Shown piece after piece: positions 1 to 7,862 of a stretch of DNA of 37,747 nucleotides (its first letter is position 1; every line of letters begins with the position of its first letter). Below the pieces are notes generated by a model that made no database searches, was not told the origin of the DNA, and worked only from the letters and a program-made list of their open reading frames with translations. The stretch lies in the NCBI RefSeq assembly GCF_028656955.1, contig NZ_JAMDGY010000036.1, forward strand, positions 1 to 37,747, read 5' to 3'. The DNA is from Pseudomonas fontis. GTDB lineage: Bacteria; Pseudomonadota; Gammaproteobacteria; Pseudomonadales; Pseudomonadaceae. A program made the position numbers and the translations under genes.

Positions 1-193
1 ACGGGCAAGACGGTATCTACCGATCTCTGTGCGTTCCGCCCTTGCCCCCAGGCCAGAGCGCGCTAACATCAATTGTTGGGAAAGTCCTTCCCTCGTATTA
101 AAGTCGCACGCCGGGTCTACCGATACAGTGATTCAAGGATCGCCGTAAATGCCCGTGGACGGCCGATAGTGGATTGCCACAAATGATGGCAAA
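1..193. other. Upstream region of bifA, structured, no gene seen
   Basis: No coding sequence is supported here. The stretch contains an inverted repeat (GGGCAAG at 3-9 against CTTGCCC at 41-47) with a small hairpin nested inside (CGGT/ACCG, 11-22). The word TCTACCGAT occurs twice, at 15-23 and 116-124. A clean stem-loop sits at 174-192 (TTGCCA/TGGCAA, 7-nt loop), just before the bifA start region. The first inverted repeat could belong to the end of a gene lying outside the window. No function is assigned. Confidence 0.4.
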
Positions 194-220
194 ATGCCGC
201 CATGCGCATGGATTAAGGAA
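174..220 (+). promoter_or_regulatory. bifA leader: stem-loop, palindrome and ribosome site
   Basis: A 6-bp stem-loop (174-192) is followed by the perfect 12-nt palindrome CCATGCGCATGG (200-211) and then the ribosome-binding sequence AAGGAA (215-220), 6 nt before the TTG start. The palindrome lies immediately beside the ribosome site and covers the unused upstream ATG region, so it could affect initiation. This is a structural observation only; no known riboswitch class is recognised. Confidence 0.4.
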
Positions 221-226
221 ACCCCA

Positions 227-2278
227 TTGAAGCTGGAACTCAAAAACAGCTTATCGGTCAAGTTGCTCAGGGTCGTCCTGCTCTCGGCGCTGGTCGTCGG
301 TGTAGTACTCAGCTGTGCGCAGATCGTTTTTGATGCCTACAAGACTCGCCAGGCCGTTGCCAGCGATGCGCAGCGCATCCTCGACATGTTCCGCGACCCG
401 TCGACCCAGGCTGTGTACAGCCTCGACCGGGAAATGGGCATGCAGGTCATCGAAGGCTTGTTCCAGGACGAATCGGTGCGCATGGCCTCCATCGGCCACC
501 CCAACGAAACCATGCTCGCGGAAAAATCCCGGCCCTTGCAGGAGCAGCCCACACGCTGGCTGACCGACCTGATCCTTGGCCAGGAACGCACCTTCAGCAT
601 CCAGTTGGTCGGGCGCGGGCCTTACAGCGAGTACTACGGCGACCTGAGCATCACCCTCGACACGGCTGACTACGGCAAGAGTTTCCTCGTCAGTTCGGTG
701 ATCATCTTCATCTCCGGGGTGCTGCGCGCGCTGGCCATGGGCCTGGTGCTGTACCTGGTCTATCACTGGCTGCTGACCAAGCCGCTGTCGCGAATCATCG
801 AGCACCTTACCCAGATCAACCCTGATCGCCCCAGCCAGCATCAGTTGCCGATCCTCAAGGGCCACGAAAAGAACGAGCTGGGCCTGTGGGTCAATACCGC
901 CAACCAGCTGCTGGCCTCGATCGAGCGCAATACGCACCTGCGCCACGAGGCGGAAAACAGCTTGCTGCGCATGGCCCAGTACGACTTCCTGACCGGCCTG
1001 CCGAACCGCCAGCAGTTGCAGCAACAGCTGGACAAGATCCTCGTCGACGCCGGCCGCCTGCAACGCCGGGTGGCTGTGCTGTGTGTCGGTCTGGACGATT
1101 TCAAAGGCATCAACGAGCAGTTCAGCTATCAGGCCGGCGACCAGCTGCTGCTGGCCCTGGCTGACCGCCTGCGTGCCCACAGCGGCCGCCTCGGCGCCCT
1201 CGCCCGCCTGGGCGGTGACCAGTTCGCGCTGGTTCAGGCCGATATCGAGCAGCCCTACGAAGCCGCCGAACTGGCCCAGAGCATTCTCGACGACCTGGAA
1301 GCGCCGTTTGCCCTCGACCACCAGGAAATTCGCCTGCGCGCGACCATCGGCATCACCCTGTTCCCGGAAGATGGCGACAGCACCGAGAAGCTGCTGCAAA
1401 AAGCCGAACAGACCATGACCCTGGCCAAGACCCGTTCGCGCAACCGTTATCAGTTCTACATCGCCAGCGTCGACAGTGAGATGCGCCGGCGCCGCGAGCT
1501 GGAAAAAGACCTGCGCGAAGCCCTGCCGCGCAATCAGCTGTATTTGGTCTACCAGCCGCAGATCAGCTACCGCGACCACCGCGTGGTCGGCGTCGAGGCA
1601 CTGCTGCGCTGGCAGCACCCGGAACTGGGCATGGTCCCGCCGGACCAGTTCATCCCGCTGGCCGAACAGAACGGCAACATCATCGTGATTGGCGAATGGG
1701 TGCTCGACCAGGCCTGCCGGCAACTGCGTGAATGGCACGACCAGGGCTTCAGCGAATTGCGCATGGCGGTCAACCTGTCCACCGTGCAGTTGCACCACAG
1801 CGAACTGCCACGGGTGGTCAACAACCTGCTGCAGATCTACCGCCTGCCACCGCGCAGCCTGGAGCTGGAAGTCACCGAGACCGGTCTGATGGAAGACATC
1901 AGCACCGCCGCCCAGCACCTGCTGAGCCTGCGCCGCTCCGGCGCGCTGATCGCCATCGACGACTTCGGCACCGGCTATTCCTCGCTGAGCTACCTGAAAT
2001 CACTGCCGCTGGACAAGATCAAGATCGACAAGAGCTTCGTCCAGGACCTGCTCGATGACGACGACGATGCCACCATCGTCCGGGCGATCATCCAACTGGG
2101 CAAGAGCCTGGGCATGCAGGTCATCGCCGAGGGCGTCGAGACCGCCGAGCAGGAAAGCTACATCATTGCCCAGGGCTGCCACGAGGGTCAGGGCTACCAC
2201 TACAGCAAACCGCTGCCGGCCCGCGAGCTGACCGCGTTCCTCAAACAGGCACAGCGCAATCAGGTTTCGATCCTCTGA
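227..2278 (+). CDS. bifA: BifA-type membrane c-di-GMP phosphodiesterase (degenerate GGDEF plus EAL)
   Basis: 683-aa inner-membrane protein that hydrolyses c-di-GMP; in Pseudomonas BifA promotes motility and biofilm dispersal. An N-terminal membrane segment (about residues 8-30), a periplasmic loop and a second membrane segment (about 155-180) precede a cytoplasmic GGDEF domain. Its signature is GGDQF (residues 329-333), the degenerate form typical of BifA, so cyclase activity is not expected. The EAL domain is intact: EALLR at 457-461, EVTETGLMED, DDFGTGYSS, KIDKSFV and AEGVET. A TTG start at 227 is preferred because AAGGAA lies 6 nt upstream at 215-220. The upstream ATG at 194 lacks a good ribosome site and would add 11 unlikely residues (MPPCAWIKETP). 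Length is close to P. aeruginosa BifA (687 aa as I recall), and the icmP neighbour agrees. A hairpin follows the stop codon. Confidence 0.9.
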   Translation: MKLELKNSLSVKLLRVVLLSALVVGVVLSCAQIVFDAYKTRQAVASDAQRILDMFRDPSTQAVYSLDREMGMQVIEGLFQDESVRMASIGHPNETMLAEKSRPLQEQPTRWLTDLILGQERTFSIQLVGRGPYSEYYGDLSITLDTADYGKSFLVSSVIIFISGVLRALAMGLVLYLVYHWLLTKPLSRIIEHLTQINPDRPSQHQLPILKGHEKNELGLWVNTANQLLASIERNTHLRHEAENSLLRMAQYDFLTGLPNRQQLQQQLDKILVDAGRLQRRVAVLCVGLDDFKGINEQFSYQAGDQLLLALADRLRAHSGRLGALARLGGDQFALVQADIEQPYEAAELAQSILDDLEAPFALDHQEIRLRATIGITLFPEDGDSTEKLLQKAEQTMTLAKTRSRNRYQFYIASVDSEMRRRRELEKDLREALPRNQLYLVYQPQISYRDHRVVGVEALLRWQHPELGMVPPDQFIPLAEQNGNIIVIGEWVLDQACRQLREWHDQGFSELRMAVNLSTVQLHHSELPRVVNNLLQIYRLPPRSLELEVTETGLMEDISTAAQHLLSLRRSGALIAIDDFGTGYSSLSYLKSLPLDKIKIDKSFVQDLLDDDDDATIVRAIIQLGKSLGMQVIAEGVETAEQESYIIAQGCHEGQGYHYSKPLPARELTAFLKQAQRNQVSIL

Positions 2279-2279
2279 A

Positions 2280-2297
2280 TGCCCGCAATCGCGGGCA
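2280..2297 (+). terminator. Hairpin after bifA, possible terminator
   Basis: TGCCCGC and GCGGGCA form a 7-bp stem with loop AATC, starting one base after the bifA stop codon. There is no run of T after it, so it is a weak intrinsic terminator or an mRNA 3'-end stabiliser. Confidence 0.45.
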
Positions 2298-2348
2298 CTT
2301 GGCCGGAAACATCCATTTGAATATTTACGTCGCAACCCCTTTACACAA

Positions 2349-2367
2349 AATGCAAATCTTTCGCATT
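2349..2367 (+). promoter_or_regulatory. Candidate Fur-like operator upstream of icmP
   Basis: A 19-bp interrupted palindrome centred at 2358 has arms AATGC...GCATT (7 of 9 positions symmetric). Its central 15 bases match 9 of 15 positions of the 7-1-7 Fur pattern TGATAATGATTATCA. It lies 59 bp before the icmP start. Imelysin-family genes are often iron-regulated, which is why it is reported, but the match is weak. Confidence 0.35.
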
Positions 2368-2426
2368 ATGTGGCAGTTTTGCGTGCATGAGCACGCCTGT
2401 TCAACCTCTCGACGCAGGAATTCGCC

Positions 2427-3761
2427 ATGATTCGTATGCCTCTGGCCACCGCCAGTCTGCTGGCCATTGCCATCTCCCTCGCCGGCTGCGGCGATGACAA
2501 GGACAAGGCCGCCGCACCGGCAGCCCAGGCGCCAGCCGCTGCCAGCACTGCTGCCCCAGCAGCCGGTGCGGTCGACGAAGCTGCTGCCAAGGCAGTGGTC
2601 AAGAACTACGCCGACATGGTCTACGCCGTGTACAACGACTCGTTGATCACCGCGAAAACCCTGCAAGCCTCCATCGATGCCTTCCTCGCCAACCCGAACG
2701 ATGACACCCTGAAAGCCGCCAAGGCTGCCTGGGTAGCTTCGCGCGTGCCTTACCTGCAGAGTGAAGTGTTCCGCTTCGGCAACACCATCATTGACGACTG
2801 GGAAGGTCAGGTGAACGCCTGGCCACTGGACGAAGGCCTGATCGACTACGTCGACAAGAGCTACGAGCACGCCCTGGGCAACCCTGGCGCGACTGCCAAC
2901 ATCATCGCCAACACCGAGATCCAGGTGGGCGAGGACAAGGTCGACGTCAAGGACATCACCCCTGAGAAACTGGCCAGCCTGAACGAGCTGGGCGGTTCCG
3001 AAGCGAACGTTGCCACCGGCTACCACGCCATCGAATTCCTGCTCTGGGGCCAGGACCTGAACGGCACCGGCCCTGGCGCTGGCAACCGTCCGGCTTCGGA
3101 CTACCTGCAAGGCAAAGGCGCTACCGGCGAGCACAACGAGCGTCGTCGTGCCTACCTGAGTGCCGTAACCCAACTGCTGATCAACGACCTGGAAGAAATG
3201 GTCGGCAACTGGAAGCCGGACGTAGCCGACAACTACCGCGCCACCCTGGAAGCCGAACCGGTTGCCAATGGCCTGCGCAAGATGCTGTTCGGCATGGGTT
3301 CGCTGTCCCTGGGTGAACTGGCGGGCGAGCGCATGAAGGTTTCGCTGGAAGCCAACTCGCCAGAAGACGAGCAGGACTGCTTCAGCGACAACACCCACAA
3401 CTCGCACTTCTACGACGCCAAGGGCATCCGCAACGTCTACCTGGGCGAATACACCCGTGTTGACGGCTCCAAGCTGAGCGGGCCAAGCCTGTCTTCGCTG
3501 GTGGCCAAGGTTGACCCAGCCGCCGACGCTACCCTGAAGACCGACCTGGAAGCGACCGAAGCGAAGATCCAGGTCATGGTTGACCACGCCAACAAGGGTG
3601 AGCACTACGACCAGTTGATCGCTGCCGACAACGCTGCGGGCAACCAGATCGTGCGTGACGCCATTGCTTCGCTGGTCAAGCAGACCGGTGCAATCGAGCA
3701 GGCCGCTGGCAAACTGGGTATCAGCGACCTGAACCCGGACACCGCCGATCACGAATTCTGA
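2427..3761 (+). CDS. icmP: Imelysin-family lipoprotein (IcmP type)
   Basis: 444-aa exported protein of the imelysin (M75) family, whose members are now mostly linked to periplasmic iron uptake (EfeO/EfeM relatives). The P. aeruginosa relative was first described as an insulin-cleaving outer-membrane metalloproteinase. The signal peptide ends in a lipobox (LAGC, Cys at about residue 20), and a low-complexity Ala/Pro linker follows to about residue 48. The family motif GxHxxE is intact as GYHAIE (His200, Glu203), in the expected FLLWGQD context. The start ATG follows GCAGGA by 7 nt. A strong terminator follows, so the gene is probably transcribed separately from the related lipoprotein genes downstream. 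A second, shorter imelysin lies 1.7 kb away. Peptidase activity is doubtful for this family; metal or iron binding is the safer inference. Confidence 0.88.
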   Translation: MIRMPLATASLLAIAISLAGCGDDKDKAAAPAAQAPAAASTAAPAAGAVDEAAAKAVVKNYADMVYAVYNDSLITAKTLQASIDAFLANPNDDTLKAAKAAWVASRVPYLQSEVFRFGNTIIDDWEGQVNAWPLDEGLIDYVDKSYEHALGNPGATANIIANTEIQVGEDKVDVKDITPEKLASLNELGGSEANVATGYHAIEFLLWGQDLNGTGPGAGNRPASDYLQGKGATGEHNERRRAYLSAVTQLLINDLEEMVGNWKPDVADNYRATLEAEPVANGLRKMLFGMGSLSLGELAGERMKVSLEANSPEDEQDCFSDNTHNSHFYDAKGIRNVYLGEYTRVDGSKLSGPSLSSLVAKVDPAADATLKTDLEATEAKIQVMVDHANKGEHYDQLIAADNAAGNQIVRDAIASLVKQTGAIEQAAGKLGISDLNPDTADHEF

Positions 3762-3777
3762 TCACCCGGCGGTACTG

Positions 3778-3805
3778 AAAAAGGCGACCTTCGGGTCGCC
3801 TTTTT
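3778..3805 (+). terminator. Intrinsic terminator of icmP
   Basis: A-run, then GGCGACC (3783-3789), loop TTCG, GGTCGCC (3794-3800) and TTTTT. The stem is perfect and extends through the A/T flanks, so it may act in both directions. Confidence 0.88.
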
Positions 3806-3825
3806 CATGCCTGCCCTTTTCACCC

Positions 3826-3910
3826 CTGTGGGAGCCGGCCTTGCCGGCGATGAGGCCAGGAAGATCAGCGCTGAACCGACGATTGATCGCCGGCAAGGCC
3901 GGCTCCCACA
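3826..3910. repeat. Inverted pair of REP palindromes
   Basis: A REP unit at 3826-3852 (CTGTGGGAGCCGGCC, then TTGCCGGCGATG) is mirrored by its reverse complement at 3886-3910. Each unit has the GTGGGAGC arm and a GCCGGC core hairpin. About 33 bp separate the two in a head-to-head pair typical of Pseudomonas intergenic mosaic elements. The rest of the 3806-4051 gap shows no gene. Confidence 0.85.
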
Positions 3911-4051
3911 AAGATGCCGCGCAACGCCTGAAAATGATGTACGGCAATCTGACGACGATTTCACCCAGCAAACGCAAATCCCTCTTATTCATACCCCTTT
4001 GCTCCTGTTAAGCTTGCACGCCGGTTTTTTGCTCGTTTTCCAGGATTATCG

Positions 4052-5479
4052 ATGTCCTTGTTGCTCCGCCGCCTTTCACCCCTGCTGCTGCTCATGACCC
4101 TGGCTGGCTGCGATGAAGCTCCGCGCTTCACCCAGGCCGAACCGGGCGAAGCTCGCGCGGGCGGCAGCACCACGGTCAACAAGCGCGACCAGAACGCCTA
4201 CTCCATGCCCTCGGCCAACCTCGCGCCGAGCCGCCGCCTGGACTTCAGCGTCGGCAACAGTTTCTTCCGCAGCCCCTGGGTGATCGCCCCGTCGACCACC
4301 ACCGCCCGCGACGGCCTGGGGCCGCTGTTCAACACCAATGCCTGCCAGAACTGCCACATCAAGGACGGCCGCGGCCACCCGCCCGAGCAAGGCGCCAGCA
4401 ATGCCGTGTCGATGCTGGTACGCCTGTCGATCCCCGATCAGCCGCAGTACGCCAAGGTCATCGAGCAACTGGGCATCGTCCCCGAGCCGGTCTATGGCGG
4501 CCAATTGCAGGACATGGCAGTGCCCGGGGTAGCCCCCGAAGGCAAGGTGCGGGTCAGCTACAGCACTCACACCGTCAGCTTCAAGGACGGCACCCAGGTC
4601 GAGCTGCGCCAGCCGCAGTTGCAGATCACCCAGCTGGGCTATGGCCCGATGCACCCTGACACCCGCTTCTCCGCGCGCGTGGCCCCGCCGATGATCGGCC
4701 TGGGCCTGCTCGAAGCCATCCCGGAGGCGGCGATCCTGGCCAATGCCGACCCGCAGGATCGCAACGGCGATGGCATTCGCGGCCGTGCCAATCAGGTCTG
4801 GGATGATGCCCAGGGTAAAACCGTGATGGGCCGCTTCGGCTGGAAAGCCGGGCAGCCCAACCTCAATCAGCAAAACGTGCATGCCTTCTCCGGCGACATG
4901 GGCCTGACCACCAGCCTGCGGCCGCTGGACGATTGCACCCCGGCCCAGGTCGACTGCCTGGCCGCGCCCAATGGCAATGGCGCCAACGGCGAGCAGGAAG
5001 TCAGCGACAACATCCTGCGCCTGGTGCTGTTCTACACGCGCAACCTTGCCGTGCCTGCACGCAAGGACGTCGCGTCCGCCCAGGTGCTGGCCGGCAAGAA
5101 CCTGTTCTTCCAGGCGGGCTGCCAGGGCTGCCATACACCAAGCTTCACCACGGCTGCCGATGCGGCCGAGCCGGAGCTGGCCAATCAGTTGATCCGCCCT
5201 TACAGCGACCTGTTGTTGCATGACATGGGCCCCGGCCTTGCCGACAACCGTACCGAGTTCGCCGCCTCCGGCCAGCACTGGCGCACCGCGCCGCTGTGGG
5301 GCATCGGCCTGAACGAGACCGTCAGCGGCCACACCCAGTTTCTCCATGATGGCCGGGCGCGCAACCTGCTCGAAGCCGTGCTCTGGCACGGTGGCGAAGC
5401 AGAGCCCGCCCGCCAGCACGTCTTGACCTTCAATGCCGAGCAGCGCACTGCGTTGCTGGCGTTCCTGAACTCACTCTAG
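4052..5479 (+). CDS. Di-heme c-type cytochrome lipoprotein (DUF1111 / putative thiol oxidoreductase family)
   Basis: 475-aa exported redox protein. It starts with a lipoprotein signal peptide (LAGC, Cys at about residue 20, Asp next), so it is probably anchored in the periplasm. Two CxxCH haem sites are visible: CQNCH at residues 98-102 and CQGCH at 357-361. Each sits in a cytochrome-c-like context (GLGPLFNTNACQNCH; AGKNLFFQAGCQGCH). The family is commonly annotated as a di-haem thiol oxidoreductase, but the substrate is not established. AGGA at 4042-4045 supports the ATG. The next gene, an imelysin-like lipoprotein, begins 15 bp after the stop, and a DUF1513 gene follows, giving a three-gene operon. 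By context it may move electrons to or from iron handled by the imelysins; that role is inferred, not seen. Confidence 0.85.
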   Translation: MSLLLRRLSPLLLLMTLAGCDEAPRFTQAEPGEARAGGSTTVNKRDQNAYSMPSANLAPSRRLDFSVGNSFFRSPWVIAPSTTTARDGLGPLFNTNACQNCHIKDGRGHPPEQGASNAVSMLVRLSIPDQPQYAKVIEQLGIVPEPVYGGQLQDMAVPGVAPEGKVRVSYSTHTVSFKDGTQVELRQPQLQITQLGYGPMHPDTRFSARVAPPMIGLGLLEAIPEAAILANADPQDRNGDGIRGRANQVWDDAQGKTVMGRFGWKAGQPNLNQQNVHAFSGDMGLTTSLRPLDDCTPAQVDCLAAPNGNGANGEQEVSDNILRLVLFYTRNLAVPARKDVASAQVLAGKNLFFQAGCQGCHTPSFTTAADAAEPELANQLIRPYSDLLLHDMGPGLADNRTEFAASGQHWRTAPLWGIGLNETVSGHTQFLHDGRARNLLEAVLWHGGEAEPARQHVLTFNAEQRTALLAFLNSL

Positions 5480-5494
5480 AGAAAGGAGCCGGAC

Positions 5495-6559
5495 ATGTTC
5501 CGACCCAAGCTGTTGTTCACCAGCCTCGCCGCCCTCGCGCTGGGTGCCTGCTCCCCACAAGACCCGCAGGCCGTGACCTCCGCCGCGATCGCCAAACAGG
5601 TGATCCTGCCGACCTACAGCCGCTGGGTCGAAGCCGACCGTCAGTTGGCCGTGAGCGCCCTGGCCTTCTGCGAAGGCAAGGCCGACCTCGCCACCGCGCG
5701 TGCCGACTTCCTTCATGCACAAAAAGCCTGGGCTGAACTGCAGCCGCTGCTGATCGGCCCGCTGGCCGAAGGCAACCGCGCCTGGCAGGTACAGTTCTGG
5801 CCAGACAAGAAAAACCTGGTCGGCCGTCAAGTCGAGCAACTGGTCAATGGCGACAAGCCACTGGACGCTGCCACCGTAGCCAAGTCGAGCGTGGTCGTGC
5901 GTGGCCTGTCGGCCTACGAGTACATCCTCTTCGACAGCAAGCCGGACGCCGCCAACGCCGAGCAGAAAGCCCGCTACTGCCCGCTGCTGGTCGCCATCGG
6001 CGAGCACCAGAAGTTGCTGGCCGAGGACATCCTCAAGAGCTGGAACAACACCGACGGCATGCTCGCGCAGCTGACCAAGTTCCCCAACCAGCGCTATGCC
6101 GACTCGCATGAAGCGATTGCCGACCTGCTGCGCGCCCAGGTCACCGCACTGGACACCCTGAAAAAGAAACTCGGCACGCCCATGGGCCGCCTGAGCAAGG
6201 GCATCCCGCAGCCGCTGCAAGCAGAAGCCTGGCGCAGCCAGTCCTCGCTCAAGAGCCTGGAAGCCAGCCTGAAAGCCGCAGAGACCGTCTGGACCGGTGT
6301 CGACAACCAGGGTATCCGTGGCCTGCTGCCCAAAGACCAGAAACCACTGGCGGACAAGATCGATGCCGCCTACAGCGCTTCGCTCAAGCTGCTGGCCGAG
6401 AACAACCAGAGCCTCAGCGACCTGCTGGCCGACGACGCCGGCCGTGCGAAACTCAACGCCATCTACGACAGCCTGAACGTCGTTCACCGCCTGCATGAAG
6501 GTGAGCTGGCCAAGGCGCTGAACATCCAACTGGGCTTCAATGCCAACGACGGTGACTGA
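5495..6559 (+). CDS. Second imelysin-like lipoprotein
   Basis: 354-aa imelysin-family protein, shorter than the IcmP-type protein upstream. The signal peptide ends in a lipobox (LGAC, Cys19). The family motif position reads GLSAYE (Gly137 to Glu142), so the His of GxHxxE is replaced by Ser139 while Glu142 is kept. The helical imelysin pattern is otherwise recognisable (QKAWAELQPLLIGPL near the N-terminus; SLKSLEASLKAAETVWTGVDNQGIRGLL later). A good ribosome site, GAAAGGAG, lies 8 nt before the ATG. The gene is 15 bp after the di-haem cytochrome gene and 2 bp before the DUF1513 gene, so the three are almost certainly co-transcribed. The lost His suggests altered metal binding compared with the first imelysin. 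Confidence 0.85.
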   Translation: MFRPKLLFTSLAALALGACSPQDPQAVTSAAIAKQVILPTYSRWVEADRQLAVSALAFCEGKADLATARADFLHAQKAWAELQPLLIGPLAEGNRAWQVQFWPDKKNLVGRQVEQLVNGDKPLDAATVAKSSVVVRGLSAYEYILFDSKPDAANAEQKARYCPLLVAIGEHQKLLAEDILKSWNNTDGMLAQLTKFPNQRYADSHEAIADLLRAQVTALDTLKKKLGTPMGRLSKGIPQPLQAEAWRSQSSLKSLEASLKAAETVWTGVDNQGIRGLLPKDQKPLADKIDAAYSASLKLLAENNQSLSDLLADDAGRAKLNAIYDSLNVVHRLHEGELAKALNIQLGFNANDGD

Positions 6560-6561
6560 TC

Positions 6562-7659
6562 ATGTTGCGACGCCAGGCGCTGAAACTCGGTAGCGTGCTG
6601 CTCAGCGCCTTGACGCTGGGCGGCTGGACCCTGTTCCGTAACAAGGCACAGCAACCCCTGCTGCTGTCCGCACGGGACGATGGCGACGGCGGCCACTTCG
6701 CCGTCGGCTATCGCCTGGACGGCAAGCAGGTGTTCGCTACCCAGGTGGGCCAGCGTTGCCATGACATCATCAATCACCCCGAGCTGCCGATTGCCCTGTT
6801 CGTCGCACGCCGCCCGGGCACTGAAAGCTACCTGATCGACCTGCGTGATGGCCGCCTGCTGCAGACCATCACCTCGCAGCCCGACCGGCACTTCTATGGG
6901 CATGCGGTCATTCACAAGAGTGGTGAATGGCTATACGCGACCGAGAATGACACCACCGACCCGGGTCGGGGTGTGCTGGGTATCTACCGTTTCGAAGGTG
7001 AGCGCCTGCTGCACAGCGGTGAGATCTCCACCCATGGCATCGGCCCGCATCAAGTGTCGTGGATGCCTGATGGTGAAACGCTGGTGGTGGCCAATGGCGG
7101 GATTCGCACCGAAGCCGAAAGCCGGGTCGAGATGAACCTGCACGCCATGCAGCCGAGCCTGGTGCTGATGCAGCGTGATGGTACGTTGCTGAGCAAGGAA
7201 ACCCTCGGCCAGCAGATGAACAGCGTGCGTCACCTGGCGATTGCTGCGGACGGTACGGTGATCGCCTGCCAGCAGTTCATGGGTGATGCCGACGAGACTG
7301 CCGAGTTGTTGGCGATCAAGCGTCCGGGGCAGCCTTTCGCGGCGTTCCCGGTGCCGGAGCATCAATTGCATTCGATGGCCCAGTACACCGCCAGCGTGGC
7401 GGTGCACAACGAGCTGCGCCTGGTAGCGCTGACCGCGCCACGGGCCAACCGCCTGTTCATCTGGGACCTGGACACCGCCCAGGTGCGCCTGGATGCGTCG
7501 ATGCCCGATTGCGCCGGGGTTGGCGCGGTGGCCGATGGCTTCGTGGTCACCTCCGGGCAGGGGCGGTGCCGCTTCTATGATTGTCGCAAGGCCGAGCTGA
7601 TCGGCCAGCCGCTGCAACTGCCTTCCGGGTTGTGGGACAACCATTTGCATCTGGCCTGA
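6562..7659 (+). CDS. DUF1513 family exported protein, probable beta-propeller
   Basis: 365-aa protein with a twin-arginine-like N-terminus (MLRRQALKLGSVLLSALTLGG), fitting export of a folded protein by Tat. The rest has repeated short blocks of the kind found in beta-propellers (HAVIHKSGEWLYATEND, HQVSWMPDGETLVVANGG, HLAIAADGTVIACQQ). The family is DUF1513; no catalytic motif is known to me. Its ATG comes 2 bp after the imelysin stop codon, showing tight coupling with the imelysin and di-haem cytochrome genes. DUF1513 genes recur beside imelysin and di-haem oxidoreductase genes in proteobacteria, so a shared role in periplasmic iron or redox handling is a reasonable inference. A REP pair follows the stop codon. 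Confidence 0.85.
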   Translation: MLRRQALKLGSVLLSALTLGGWTLFRNKAQQPLLLSARDDGDGGHFAVGYRLDGKQVFATQVGQRCHDIINHPELPIALFVARRPGTESYLIDLRDGRLLQTITSQPDRHFYGHAVIHKSGEWLYATENDTTDPGRGVLGIYRFEGERLLHSGEISTHGIGPHQVSWMPDGETLVVANGGIRTEAESRVEMNLHAMQPSLVLMQRDGTLLSKETLGQQMNSVRHLAIAADGTVIACQQFMGDADETAELLAIKRPGQPFAAFPVPEHQLHSMAQYTASVAVHNELRLVALTAPRANRLFIWDLDTAQVRLDASMPDCAGVGAVADGFVVTSGQGRCRFYDCRKAELIGQPLQLPSGLWDNHLHLA

Positions 7660-7670
7660 TCAGGCCCCTT

Positions 7671-7742
7671 CGCCGGCAAGGCCGGCTCCCACAGGTCAAG
7701 TGATAACCCCAATTCCTGTGGGAGCTGGCCTTGCCAGCGATG
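7671..7742. repeat. Inverted pair of REP palindromes
   Basis: CGCCGGCAAGGCCGGCTCCCACAG (7671-7694) faces CTGTGGGAGCTGGCCTTGCCAGCGATG-type sequence at 7716-7742. The second unit has GCTGGC/GCCAGC in place of GCCGGC, changed on both arms so that the hairpin is kept. The pair separates the imelysin operon from the efflux genes. Confidence 0.83.
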
Positions 7743-7862
7743 CTTTCGAATCCCCCCAAAAAGCCTGACAAACGGGTACACTTCGCCAATCAACGCACAG
7801 GGGCAGGACTGCCCGTATTCGTGCCACACGAATCAATAAAACTGCTTCCAAGGACCTGGAAT

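Noticed and set aside
251..1918. Long minus-strand open frame opposite bifA (555 aa), with similar frames opposite secA, mexW, icmP and the sensor kinase
   Set aside because: These mirror the codon bias of the high-G+C gene on the other strand, are rich in repetitive Ala/Val/Gln/His, and have no family features.
3807..4097. 96-aa frame between icmP and the di-haem cytochrome gene
   Set aside because: It consists of a translated REP pair and overlaps the real start of the cytochrome gene.
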